Positions 7,304 to 15,179 of a stretch of 15,800 nucleotides of DNA are shown in pieces (the first letter of the stretch is position 1; every line of letters begins with the position of its first letter). The DNA is taken from the NCBI GenBank assembly GCA_021785055.1, contig JAJYGS010000150.1, positions 1-15,800 of the forward strand, read 5' to 3'. The translations under genes were made by a program, and so were the position numbers. The notes under the pieces were generated by a model. It did not search any database, was not told where the DNA came from, and saw nothing but the letters and a program-made list of their open reading frames with translations. Source of the DNA: Nitrospirota bacterium. GTDB taxonomy: Bacteria > Nitrospirota > JACRHJ01.

Positions 7304-8661
7304 AGAAGCTTTCGGCCATTGCCGCCTGCATTCTGCTCCTTTCGTCCTGCGCCCCGGCCTTCGCCGACGCTTCCGGGACGGCGGGCGAAGGGGTTCTCGT
7401 GTGCAGCAGCGACCCCCCCGGCGCGAACGTCTTCCTGGGCGGCGTCTCGCTTGGCGAGGCCCCCCTCAGGAAGGAGCACATAAAGACGGGGACGTATTCC
7501 GTGGCGTTCAGGAAACGCGGTTACGAGGACTCCACGGAGAAGATAACGATTAAAAAAGACGTGACCCTGACGATCGACGAGAAGCTGGCACAGGCGCGCG
7601 GGAGCATAACGGTGCAGTCCCAACCCGGTGGCGCGGCGGTATATCTCGACGGCGTGGAGTCCGGGGTTACGCCGGTTACTCTCTCGCAGGTATCGGGCGG
7701 GCCTCACAGAATAGCGCTGACAAAGGAATATTTCGAGCCGGAGGATATGCGGGAGACGCTCAAGGCGGGAGGCAGCAGGACTGTCCGCGTACGGCTTAAG
7801 AGGCGTCTTCTTTTCCTGACGGTAGGGACTTTAAGCGTCCCGCCTTCCGCCGCGCAGGAGGTCCAGGGGGCGATTGGAGGTCTTGAAGGCGTCCACCTGA
7901 TCCCGGCAAGCATCGGGAAGCTTCAGGATATTCTGCGTTCGAGGGAGCTCGACCCGTCTTCGATTGAATTCCTCGAATCCGGAAAAAGAAGATTGAGCCT
8001 TGAGGATTCCGCAGTCCTGTCGAGCCTTCTCGAACAGGAACGCGCACAGCTTGCCCTTGCCGTCTCCGAGAGACAGGCGGGCGGCGCGAATATCGTCTCT
8101 CTCTCGCTTTACGGCGCGCGCTCGTACATCCCGGACATATTCGACATCCCCTGCAAAAACGATAGCGACCTTGCGGCTGGACTGAAAAAGTTCGTCGGCC
8201 AATGGGAGGCACAGGACACGCCTTCGTCCGGCAAGCCTTCCTATGCGGAGGCCGCGCCCGAAGACAGCGGCTATCTCTTCAACCTTGCTCTTACGCGCAT
8301 ACCCGAAAAGGGACATCCGGACTGCGGGGAGCTGATTACGCTCGGAAACGCTTACTTCCGGACGGGCGATTATACGGACGCGCTGGGGGCGTACGGGAAG
8401 GCGGCATCCCGGGCCGGAGGCGGCATATGCAGGGGGACGGCGCTCTATCGCATGGCCGAAGTCTATGAGAGAATGAGCCTGTGGACAAACGCCGCATGCT
8501 CCTACCGCGAGCTCTGCCTTCTCTACCCGGACGCGACCCTTATCTCTCCCGCCGGCCCGAAGGCCGCCCCGCTTGCCAAGGCGCGCCTTAAGAACCTGTA
8601 CAACCTCGGCATCCTTAAAGAGCGCTGGTGGCAGGACGGGAACGACGGCAGGGCGCAATAA
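7300..8661 (+). CDS. PEGA-domain (two copies) and TPR envelope lipoprotein
   Basis: This 453-residue protein begins with a signal peptide and a lipobox (LSSC, C17); alanine at +2 favours the outer membrane. A signal peptidase I site after AFA (20-22) is a weaker alternative. Two PEGA domains follow, about 30-97 (VLVCSSDPPGANVFLGGVSLGEAPL) and 101-167 (SITVQSQPGGAAVYLDGVESGVTPVTL); these are beta-rich surface domains. A less clear middle region (170-300) precedes C-terminal TPR-like repeats from about 344 to 435. It probably acts as an envelope scaffold or surface protein together with the overlapping TPR gene. Its last codons and stop lie inside a perfect palindrome (8651-8670), so the extreme C-terminus may have been set by a repeat. 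Confidence 0.75.
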   Translation: MKKLSAIAACILLLSSCAPAFADASGTAGEGVLVCSSDPPGANVFLGGVSLGEAPLRKEHIKTGTYSVAFRKRGYEDSTEKITIKKDVTLTIDEKLAQARGSITVQSQPGGAAVYLDGVESGVTPVTLSQVSGGPHRIALTKEYFEPEDMRETLKAGGSRTVRVRLKRRLLFLTVGTLSVPPSAAQEVQGAIGGLEGVHLIPASIGKLQDILRSRELDPSSIEFLESGKRRLSLEDSAVLSSLLEQERAQLALAVSERQAGGANIVSLSLYGARSYIPDIFDIPCKNDSDLAAGLKKFVGQWEAQDTPSSGKPSYAEAAPEDSGYLFNLALTRIPEKGHPDCGELITLGNAYFRTGDYTDALGAYGKAASRAGGGICRGTALYRMAEVYERMSLWTNAACSYRELCLLYPDATLISPAGPKAAPLAKARLKNLYNLGILKERWWQDGNDGRAQ

Positions 8662-8670
8662 ATTGCGCCC
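8651..8670. repeat. 20-bp perfect palindrome spanning the stop codon of the PEGA gene
   Basis: The arms GGGCGCAAT and ATTGCGCCC are perfect 9-base complements around two bases, with the TAA stop starting at the end of the left arm. The right arm continues as CCTAC, as in dispersed GTAGGGGCG-type palindromes found in many bacterial genomes. It is not followed by a T-run, so it is not a classic terminator, though it could slow RNA decay. Confidence 0.6.
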
Positions 8671-8708
8671 CTACTAATGACGGGCAGGTACCCTCCCCTA
8701 TTTCCGTC

Positions 8709-8733
8709 ATTCCCGGATGCCTCTGTCGGGAAT
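8709..8733. repeat. short hairpin repeat (CGTCATTCCCGG type)
   Basis: The arms ATTCCCG (8709-8715) and CGGGAAT (8727-8733) are perfect complements with an 11-base loop, preceded by CCGTC and followed by CC. Its beginning resembles the outer bases of the 84-bp palindrome, suggesting a related family of dispersed hairpins. Confidence 0.5.
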
Positions 8734-8752
8734 CCAAATTTTGCCTTTGTCC

Positions 8753-8800
8753 GTCATTCTGAGGCTCCACGAAGAAGCCACAGTTGACTTTAAAGGTTTC
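8753..8800 (+). repeat. degenerate left half of the 84-bp palindrome
   Basis: The segment starts GTCATTCTGAGG and continues to CACAGTTGACTTT, which is identical over 13 bases to the intact copy at 13503-13515. The right half of the element is missing or decayed, so this looks like an old or partial copy. Confidence 0.6.
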
Positions 8801-9032
8801 GGTAATTGCGATGCAATTTGCTAATATTATTAGTCCGAACAACAATAGTAAACCTCATCGGTCGGAAAAGCTCATTGTCAATAGCAATTCTCGGTTATGC
8901 CCGGAACATATTAATTGTAAAAGTAAATCCAGTAAAAAGTCGTAAATTTTCTCCGGTATCGAAAACGGGGCTAAAACGGCCTCTGCGGGCGGGTTTCGGG
9001 GCAACCCGGCACAGGCGCGGCGGGCTGATTTT

Positions 9033-10469
9033 CTACTTTTTACCAAGGCCCCGGAGGGCCTTTCCGTTTTTCGGGTCGAGCTTCAGGGCCGCCTCGAAGG
9101 CCTCCCTCGCCTTGTCCCTTATCCCCGCTTTCTGGTATAAAAGTCCAAGGTTTGCGCGGTGTTCCGCGTCTTTCGGTTCAAGCGCGACAGCCGTGAGCAT
9201 CGCCTCCTCGGCCTCGGCCTCCCGGCGCGGCCTATGGAGGAGCGCAAGCGCCAAGTGGCTGTAATATAAGGCATTTACCGAATCGAGCCTCACGGCTTCC
9301 TTGAAAAGACTGGCGGCGGACTCGAAATCCTTCTTTCTGAAGCTCTCTATTCCCTGGTTAAAAATTTCATTCGCCTTTGCCGCGTCTTTTGGCTTTTTCT
9401 TCTTTGTTTCCAAGCCCTTGTCCGTCATAACCGTCGCAAGCGAGAGGTCGTACTCCCACCGGCGCGAGTCGTCGGATAATATTGCGTAGGCTTCGGAAAT
9501 TCTTGAGAAAAGCTCGCCAAGCTCCCCGGCCAGCTTCTCCATTCCAGGCCTGAACTGCCCGTCCGGGTGATAAAGCCTCGCAAGTCTTTGATATGCCTCC
9601 TCTATTTCTCCCTGAGACGCCTCGGAGTCCAGGCCCAGCACCTCGTAGTGGTTCTGCGTCTTCGCGTCGAAATACGCCTTCTCGACGACTGTCCTGTCTA
9701 TTGCCGGCCCTGCCGTGGGAGGGGTGGTTTTCTGTTTTTTCTCGTGCTTTCCGCCGCCCTCCTCCAGCATCCCTATGGAAAAAAACGCGTATACGGCCTT
9801 CAGGGCCTCGAAATCCCCGATGTCTGAATGGGTTATGACTTCCTTTATCGTCCGTTTGCCGTCGAACAGCCCAAGTATTCTCTTCTCCTCCGGCGAGACG
9901 TCCACGTCCTGGTAGAGCTTCAGGGGGTCGGAGGTGGGCCTTAAAACCGCCTCCATGGGCGGGATCCCGCGTGAGATGCGCGTCCAGTCGTCTATCCTTT
10001 TCACGCCGTCCATTATGAGGTTTGCCGTGGACATGTGGAGCGTTATCACCTCGCCCGGCGGTATCTCGCCCGGAAGGAACTCGTAGCTTCCGTCGGTCAT
10101 GTCGAAAAGGCTTGCGACAATCTCGCGCACCTGGTATTTGACGCCCCAGAAGAGGTCTTTGGGCCTTAAATATCCGAGTTCCACAAGTATCCCGCCCAGG
10201 CGCTTTTTCGTCTTGGACAGAGCCTTCGAGGCCGTCTCGAACTGCTTTACGCTTATCTTCCCGGCCTTTAAGAGCACCTCTCCCAGGCGGTCTCCCTCGT
10301 AGTTCGAAGAGGCGAAGATTATTTCCCCGTTCTTTATGTACAGGTTCTTTACGACGCCCTCGCGCGAGACCGAGAGCGTGCCGGATGCCTTTATCCGGTG
10401 CAGGTGAGTCAATATGCCGGGCAGGCCGTTTTCCACAAGCCTCCCGGACAATGGTGCGGGAGTCGGCAT
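9033..10469 (-). CDS. DUF4388 (PATAN) - J domain - TPR fusion protein
   Basis: This 478-residue cytoplasmic protein has three parts. Residues about 6-235 form a DUF4388/PATAN region (LSGRLVENGLPGILTHLHR, then GTLSVSREGVVKNLYIKNGEIIFASS), a domain found in bacterial signalling and gliding proteins. Residues about 273-342 form a J domain with the HPD motif at 301-303 (LARLYHPDGQF), so it should stimulate a DnaK-type Hsp70. Residues about 366-474 form TPR repeats (FNQGIESFRKKDFESAASLFKEA, and LGLLYQKAGIRDKAREAFEAAL). It probably links a signal or client-binding region to the chaperone machinery; the client is unknown. It stands alone on the minus strand behind a consensus promoter. The ATG has no ribosome-binding site and probably starts a near-leaderless mRNA. 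GTG at codon 12, with GGGAGG just upstream, is an alternative but would cut into the first domain. Confidence 0.85.
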   Translation of the reverse strand: MPTPAPLSGRLVENGLPGILTHLHRIKASGTLSVSREGVVKNLYIKNGEIIFASSNYEGDRLGEVLLKAGKISVKQFETASKALSKTKKRLGGILVELGYLRPKDLFWGVKYQVREIVASLFDMTDGSYEFLPGEIPPGEVITLHMSTANLIMDGVKRIDDWTRISRGIPPMEAVLRPTSDPLKLYQDVDVSPEEKRILGLFDGKRTIKEVITHSDIGDFEALKAVYAFFSIGMLEEGGGKHEKKQKTTPPTAGPAIDRTVVEKAYFDAKTQNHYEVLGLDSEASQGEIEEAYQRLARLYHPDGQFRPGMEKLAGELGELFSRISEAYAILSDDSRRWEYDLSLATVMTDKGLETKKKKPKDAAKANEIFNQGIESFRKKDFESAASLFKEAVRLDSVNALYYSHLALALLHRPRREAEAEEAMLTAVALEPKDAEHRANLGLLYQKAGIRDKAREAFEAALKLDPKNGKALRGLGKK

Positions 10470-10477
10470 GAGTTGTG

Positions 10478-10505
10478 ATTATACGCGCCCGCCTGCCTTT
10501 GTCAA
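10478..10505 (-). promoter_or_regulatory. perfect consensus sigma-70 promoter for the DUF4388-J-TPR gene
   Basis: On the minus strand, -35 TTGACA (10500-10505) and -10 TATAAT (10478-10483) both match consensus 6 of 6 with a 16-base spacer. Only eight bases separate the -10 from the ATG at 10469, so the expected start site falls 0-3 bases before the start codon. Confidence 0.8.
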
Positions 10506-10542
10506 TCCCCATAATTTCAAAAGATTTTCATGCTATCCGCGA

Positions 10543-10572
10543 TTGACAGGAGTTTTATGCATATGATAGTAT
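10543..10572 (+). promoter_or_regulatory. promoter for the phosphofructokinase operon
   Basis: TTGACA (10543-10548, 6 of 6) is followed after 18 bases by TAGTAT (10567-10572, 4 of 6) with an extended -10 TGA at 10564-10566. The start would be near 10579, giving a leader of about 73 bases. It is divergent from the DUF4388 gene promoter, with 37 bases between the two -35 boxes. Confidence 0.55.
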
Positions 10573-10651
10573 TTCTAAGTTTATAATAATTTTTTGAAAA
10601 CTGGAATATTTGACCATAATTTTATAAAGGTCCACGAAAGGAGAGCTTGTT

Positions 10652-11698
10652 ATGAAGCACAGGGTAGGCATCCTCACAGGAGGCGGGGACTGTCCGGGGC
10701 TGAACGCGGTTATCAGGGCGGTTTTCCGGCGGGCCGAGCAGTACGATTACGAGGTAATCGGCATACGGGACGGCTGGAAGGGTCTGATGGAGATGCAGTG
10801 CGATCCCCTTACGCGCCAGCAGGTATCCGGCATACACCTCTTCGGCGGGACTATCCTCGGCACGTCCAGGACAAATCCTTTTAAAAAAGAGAACGGGGCG
10901 GAGACAGTCGCCGAGAACATGGTCAAAATGGACCTTCATGCGCTGATTGCCGTCGGCGGCGACGATACTTTGGGCGTCTGCAACAAGCTCTCGAAGATGG
11001 GACTCAATACCGTGGGCGTTCCCAAGACCATAGACAACGACCTCTCCGCGACGGACGTGACCTTCGGCTACGATACCGCCGTATCCATCGCCACGGAGTG
11101 CATCGACCGGCTTCATACGACGGCGGAGTCTCATCACCGCACGCTCGTGGTCGAGATTATGGGACGCCACGCCGGCTGGATAACCTGCGCGGCTGGTATA
11201 GCCGGGGGCGCGGACATGATACTCGTCCCGGAGGAGCCTTTCAATATCGTCGAGGTCTGCGACGTCCTTAAAAAGCGCGCGGCGAGGGGCAAGAAGTTCA
11301 ATATCGTCGCCGTGTCGGAAGGGGCGAAGTTCTCCGATGCGCCGGGGGTCGAGGGTTCCCTGGTGCTCCAGACGGCGGACAAGGACGCCTTCGGCAACGT
11401 CCGGCTCGGCGGCATCGCCAACATCCTCGCCAAGGAGATAGAGACCCGGACGGGCTTCGAGACCAGGGCGGTCATCCTCGGCCATATCCAGAGGGGCGGC
11501 ACTCCCACGGCATACGACAGGATACTCGCAACACGCTTCGGCGTGAAGGCGGTGGACATGGTGCGCGAGGGCAGGTTCGGGGTGATGGTGGCCATACGCG
11601 GCACGAACATAGAGGCCGTGCCGCTCGAGGAGGCCGTGGGCAAGACAAAGACGCTCGACATGGACGTATACGAGACGGCCAAGATATTCTTCGGCTGA
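10652..11698 (+). CDS. pfp: phosphofructokinase with PPi-type active-site residues (mixed-substrate group)
   Basis: This 348-residue PfkA-family enzyme phosphorylates fructose-6-phosphate at C1 in the cytoplasm. Family motifs are the N-terminal GILTGGGDCPGLNAVIR, VPKTIDND (123-130), MGRHAG (170-175) and GHIQRGG (277-283). Two positions known to set the phosphoryl donor carry the pyrophosphate-type residues: D105 in VGGDDT (ATP enzymes have G) and K125 in PKTIDND (ATP enzymes usually have G or A). VPKTIDNDLSATDVTFGYDTA places it in the mixed-substrate group III with actinobacterial PPi-PFKs. PPi-linked enzymes run reversibly and could serve glycolysis and gluconeogenesis. AAAGGAG lies 8 bases before the ATG. 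A second, ATP-type paralogue starts 19 bases after the stop. Donor preference is an inference from residues. Confidence 0.9.
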   Translation: MKHRVGILTGGGDCPGLNAVIRAVFRRAEQYDYEVIGIRDGWKGLMEMQCDPLTRQQVSGIHLFGGTILGTSRTNPFKKENGAETVAENMVKMDLHALIAVGGDDTLGVCNKLSKMGLNTVGVPKTIDNDLSATDVTFGYDTAVSIATECIDRLHTTAESHHRTLVVEIMGRHAGWITCAAGIAGGADMILVPEEPFNIVEVCDVLKKRAARGKKFNIVAVSEGAKFSDAPGVEGSLVLQTADKDAFGNVRLGGIANILAKEIETRTGFETRAVILGHIQRGGTPTAYDRILATRFGVKAVDMVREGRFGVMVAIRGTNIEAVPLEEAVGKTKTLDMDVYETAKIFFG

Positions 11699-11717
11699 TT
11701 TGGTGTAAAATAAATAT

Positions 11718-12707
11718 ATGAAGACAATAGCCCTGCTCACTTCCGGGGGAGATTCCTCCGGCATGAACGCCGCAATAAGGAGCGTAGTGCACACCGGCCT
11801 CGACATGGGCATGCGGGTTATAGGCTTCATCCAGGGCTACCAGGGGCTTATCGAGAACCGGTTCGTCGAGATGGACGCAGGCTCCGTGGACGGCATAATC
11901 CAGCGCGGCGGCACGATACTGCGCTCCGCAAGGAGCAGCGAGTTCAAGAGCGACTGGGGCCAGAAGACCTCCCTTGAGAACCTCTCGAAAGACGGCGTAG
12001 AGGGCCTTGTCGTAATCGGCGGGGACGGCTCCCTGCACGGCGCGCAGGTCCTGCACGACCTTGGCGTTCCCGTCGCCGGCATACCGGCCTCCATAGACAA
12101 CGACATCTACGGCACCGACATGGCCGTCGGCGTGGATACCGCGCTCAACGTCATCTCGCATGCCGTGGATATGCTCCGCGATACGGCGTCCTCGCACGAC
12201 CGGGCGTTCATCCTCGAAGTCATGGGCAGAAGCTCCGGATACCTGGCATACACCTCCGGCCTTGCCTGCGCCGCGGAGGCCGTGATAATCCCGGAGGTTC
12301 CGTACGACCTCGAAGCCATCGGGACGCGCCTGCTGGAGGCCAAGAAGCGCGGGCGGACGAACAGCATAGTCATCGTCGCCGAGGGCGCGGCATCCGCCTA
12401 TGCCGTGGAACTGAAGCTTAAGTCCTTCGCGGGCTTCGAGACGAGGATTACCGTGCTTGGCCACCTCCAGCGCGGCGGGGAGCCAACGGTCTTCGACAGG
12501 CTCTTGGGGAGGCGTCTTGGGACGGCGGCTGTGAAGCGGCTGGAAAACGGCGAGCGCGGCTTCATGGTGGGGCTTGTAAACAACGAGATAGTCTCGACCT
12601 CTTTCAGGGATGTCTTCGCGAACAAGAAGATGTTGAGCGGAAAAAACCTCGCAATGGCACGCCAGCTTTCCGGGGCTAACCAGCATAATCCGGAAAAGGA
12701 GTCGTAA
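11718..12707 (+). CDS. pfkA: ATP-type 6-phosphofructokinase, second paralogue
   Basis: This 329-residue enzyme shows the family motifs LLTSGGDSSGMNAAIRS, IGGDGS (100-105), GIPASIDND (121-129), VMGRSSG (168-174) and GHLQRGG (248-254). Unlike its neighbour it has G104 in GGDGS and S125 where the PPi enzyme has lysine, pointing to ATP as donor and an essentially irreversible glycolytic step. MGRSSG in place of the usual MGR(H/N)xG is a mild divergence in the sugar-phosphate site. No ribosome-binding site precedes the ATG; a -10-like TAAAAT (11706-11711) lies six bases before it but lacks a -35 box. It sits between the PPi-type gene and a TPR gene that begins 1 base after its stop, so all three are probably one operon. 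Confidence 0.9.
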   Translation: MKTIALLTSGGDSSGMNAAIRSVVHTGLDMGMRVIGFIQGYQGLIENRFVEMDAGSVDGIIQRGGTILRSARSSEFKSDWGQKTSLENLSKDGVEGLVVIGGDGSLHGAQVLHDLGVPVAGIPASIDNDIYGTDMAVGVDTALNVISHAVDMLRDTASSHDRAFILEVMGRSSGYLAYTSGLACAAEAVIIPEVPYDLEAIGTRLLEAKKRGRTNSIVIVAEGAASAYAVELKLKSFAGFETRITVLGHLQRGGEPTVFDRLLGRRLGTAAVKRLENGERGFMVGLVNNEIVSTSFRDVFANKKMLSGKNLAMARQLSGANQHNPEKES

Positions 12708-12708
12708 G

Positions 12709-13437
12709 ATGGCCGAGAACGTGGACGATCTGTACATGCGCGGCAGGGACGCCTTCAATAACAAAGAATGGGACGAGGCCCGGAGATACCTTGAACAGGT
12801 GGTTGCGATACGGCCTTACGCCGACGTATTCAACAAGCTCGGCCAGATATACCACGGAAAGGGAGAGCTCTCCAGGGCGGCTGAGGCATTCAGGAAGGCG
12901 CTGGCCCTGAATCCCGGATACACCGAGGTCTCGCTGAACCTCGCCGTTACCCTAAACGACATGGGCAAGTATGCCGAGGCGAACGAGATATTCGGCAAGG
13001 CCGCGAAGATCGCCCACGGCTCGCCTTTTTCCATAGACCCGTTCATAAGGGGGAAACTCGCCAACGAGCACGCGCGGATTGGCGACATCTACTACGACAT
13101 GGGGCTTTTCGGCGAGGCCGTCGAGGAATATAAAAAGGCCATAAACCTGCGCCCGGCCTGCGTGGACATCCTGACGAAGGTCGGCATCGCATACCGCGAG
13201 AGGGGCATGTACAACGAGGCCATCCGCGAGTTCATGAAGGCCAGGGAGATACACCCGCGCTACATTCCCGCCCGCATCAACCTCGGCATAACGTATTACA
13301 TGAAAGGGTTTATTGACCTCGCCGTGAAGGAATGGACGGAGACGCTCGAAATGAACCCGGAGAACACGGACGCCAAGATGTACCTGAAGTTCATCCAGAG
13401 CGAGCAGGAAGGCGGAGAAAACCTGGAAAATTTATAG
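12709..13437 (+). CDS. cytoplasmic TPR-repeat protein
   Basis: This 242-residue protein is built almost entirely of tetratricopeptide repeats: about 5-37 (LYMRGRDAFNNKEWDEARRYLEQV), 38-71, 72-105, 115-150 (ARIGDIYYDMGLFGEAVEEYKKA), 152-184 and 186-220. It has no signal peptide, membrane segment or catalytic motif, so it is probably a protein-protein interaction scaffold. AAGGAG upstream and a 1-base gap from pfkA indicate co-translation with the phosphofructokinases. A role in organising or regulating them is only an inference from position. It is followed by the second copy of the 84-bp palindrome. Confidence 0.8.
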   Translation: MAENVDDLYMRGRDAFNNKEWDEARRYLEQVVAIRPYADVFNKLGQIYHGKGELSRAAEAFRKALALNPGYTEVSLNLAVTLNDMGKYAEANEIFGKAAKIAHGSPFSIDPFIRGKLANEHARIGDIYYDMGLFGEAVEEYKKAINLRPACVDILTKVGIAYRERGMYNEAIREFMKAREIHPRYIPARINLGITYYMKGFIDLAVKEWTETLEMNPENTDAKMYLKFIQSEQEGGENLENL

Positions 13438-13474
13438 GCTGCGGGTATTTATCATCTACTCACTGGCAGCTAAC

Positions 13475-13558
13475 TGTCATTCCGAGCGTAGTCGAGGAAT
13501 CCACAGTTGACTTTTAGAAAAGTCAAAGGTAGGTCCCTCCGCTTCGGTCGGGATGACA
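13475..13558 (+). repeat. 84-bp palindromic dispersed repeat, copy 2 (REP/MITE-like)
   Basis: It begins TGTCATTCCGAGCG and ends CGGTCGGGATGACA, the same ends as copy 1 at 5107-5190 and the same length. The centre has a perfect 9-base inverted repeat, TTGACTTTT (13507-13515) and AAAAGTCAA (13518-13526), around two bases, so the whole unit can fold as one hairpin. Its right end lies 12 bases before the ATG of the transporter ATPase and contains an in-frame ATG (13553). Confidence 0.9.
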
Positions 13559-13570
13559 AAATCGGTTCTT

Positions 13571-14542
<972 letters not shown>

Positions 14543-14545
14543 AGA

Positions 14546-15040
14546 TTATTCCTTCATCAAAGACGTCTCTTCCGGGACGGTAAGGACGGCGTCGACGGCG
14601 CTTTCGTTCCACTTGTGCGAGGGCGCCCAGTCCATAATCACGAGCACGGGCTTCATCTCGAACCAGCCCTCCTTTATTCCCTTTATGTTCTCCTTGTGCG
14701 GGAGCACCCCGGCCACGTCCGCATGGCAGAATATCGCAAGCCCCTCCTGGGCGTTCTCGCGTATGACGGCCTCCAGGATGTCCGGCTTGTCGAGGCGGCC
14801 AAGTCTTCTGTCCGTGTCCACCTTCGATATGTCGTCCGAGCCGAGCTCCTCCAACGCGAGGAGCGCGGTATCCAGGCACCTTGCCGCCGGGGAGGACACC
14901 GCCTTCTGTATCCGGTATCTTTCTCCGAGCTTGCCCTTCAACATATCCACCACCTGTTCTACTTCATACCTCCCGGTAAGGCTGAGCCTCCTGGGCGGCC
15001 TGCTCAATGTCTTCGCATGGGTTATGATGACTATCTTCAT
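14546..15040 (-). CDS. divergent histidine-phosphatase-fold protein (SixA-like)
   Basis: This 164-residue protein resembles the histidine phosphatase superfamily: an N-terminal beta strand with the catalytic histidine H8 (VIITHAKT), LSLTGRYEVEQV, an arginine motif SSPAARC (R54) and a second histidine H106 (FCHADVAG). The usual RHG triad reads THA, so the phosphate-binding arginine before the nucleophilic histidine is missing. Activity is therefore uncertain; it may be a weak phosphatase or a binding protein. It converges on the transporter ATPase with only 3 bases between stop codons, leaving no room for a terminator. GAGGAGG lies 8 bases before the ATG, a strong ribosome-binding site. A weak promoter is possible at 15082-15110. 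Confidence 0.7.
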   Translation of the reverse strand: MKIVIITHAKTLSRPPRRLSLTGRYEVEQVVDMLKGKLGERYRIQKAVSSPAARCLDTALLALEELGSDDISKVDTDRRLGRLDKPDILEAVIRENAQEGLAIFCHADVAGVLPHKENIKGIKEGWFEMKPVLVIMDWAPSHKWNESAVDAVLTVPEETSLMKE

Positions 15041-15081
15041 TTTCTTAGCCTCCTCGTTTTTGTATTGCTTCTTAAAAAAAA

Positions 15082-15110
15082 TTAATATAGGATTAACGCC
15101 CGTTTAACAA
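15082..15110 (-). promoter_or_regulatory. weak candidate promoter for the histidine-phosphatase-fold gene
   Basis: Minus strand: TTGTTA (15105-15110) and TATTAA (15082-15087), each 4 of 6 to consensus, with 17 bases between. It lies 42 bases before the ATG in AT-rich DNA where such matches occur by chance. Confidence 0.3.
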
Positions 15111-15123
15111 TCGTGCATTATAA

Positions 15124-15150
15124 TTCAGCCATCGATATCGGATGGCTGAA
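15124..15150. repeat. perfect 10-bp-arm inverted repeat in a divergent gap
   Basis: The arms TTCAGCCATC (15124-15133) and GATGGCTGAA (15141-15150) are exact complements with a 7-base loop, and extend further with one bulged base (ATAAT/AATTAT). It lies between divergent reading frames and beside a candidate promoter, so an operator is possible. The plus-strand side is followed by AATTATTTT, so a weak terminator is the alternative. Confidence 0.5.
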
Positions 15151-15179
15151 ATTATTTTAAAAAGTTTACGGTGATAAAA

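Larger units (their letters stand above)
8662..9032. other. gene-free 371-bp region with repeat debris between convergent genes
   Basis: The region lies between the ends of the PEGA gene (plus) and the DUF4388 gene (minus). It holds a short hairpin repeat (8709-8733), a degenerate piece of the 84-bp palindrome (8753-8800), and two small inverted repeats: AATTGC/GCAATT (8804-8818) and CTAATA/TATTAG (8821-8833). A weak hairpin with arms CGGGTT/AACCCG (8990-9008) lies just past the end of the minus-strand gene but has no adjoining T-run. Overlapping open frames here show no recognisable protein. From about 8834 to 8985 nothing is recognised, and the sequence is more AT-rich than its neighbours. 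Confidence 0.6.

Noticed and set aside
8806..9264. Plus-strand frame of 152 codons entering the 3' end of the DUF4388 gene
   Set aside because: Much of it is antisense to the TPR region, the rest lies in repeat debris, and no domain or ribosome-binding site is present.
10622..12764. Long minus-strand open frames opposite the two phosphofructokinase genes
   Set aside because: They mirror strongly coding plus-strand genes, show no family motifs and lack start signals.
13553..13570. Upstream ATG for the transporter ATPase
   Set aside because: It lies within the palindromic repeat, has no ribosome-binding site, and family members start at the equivalent of 13571.
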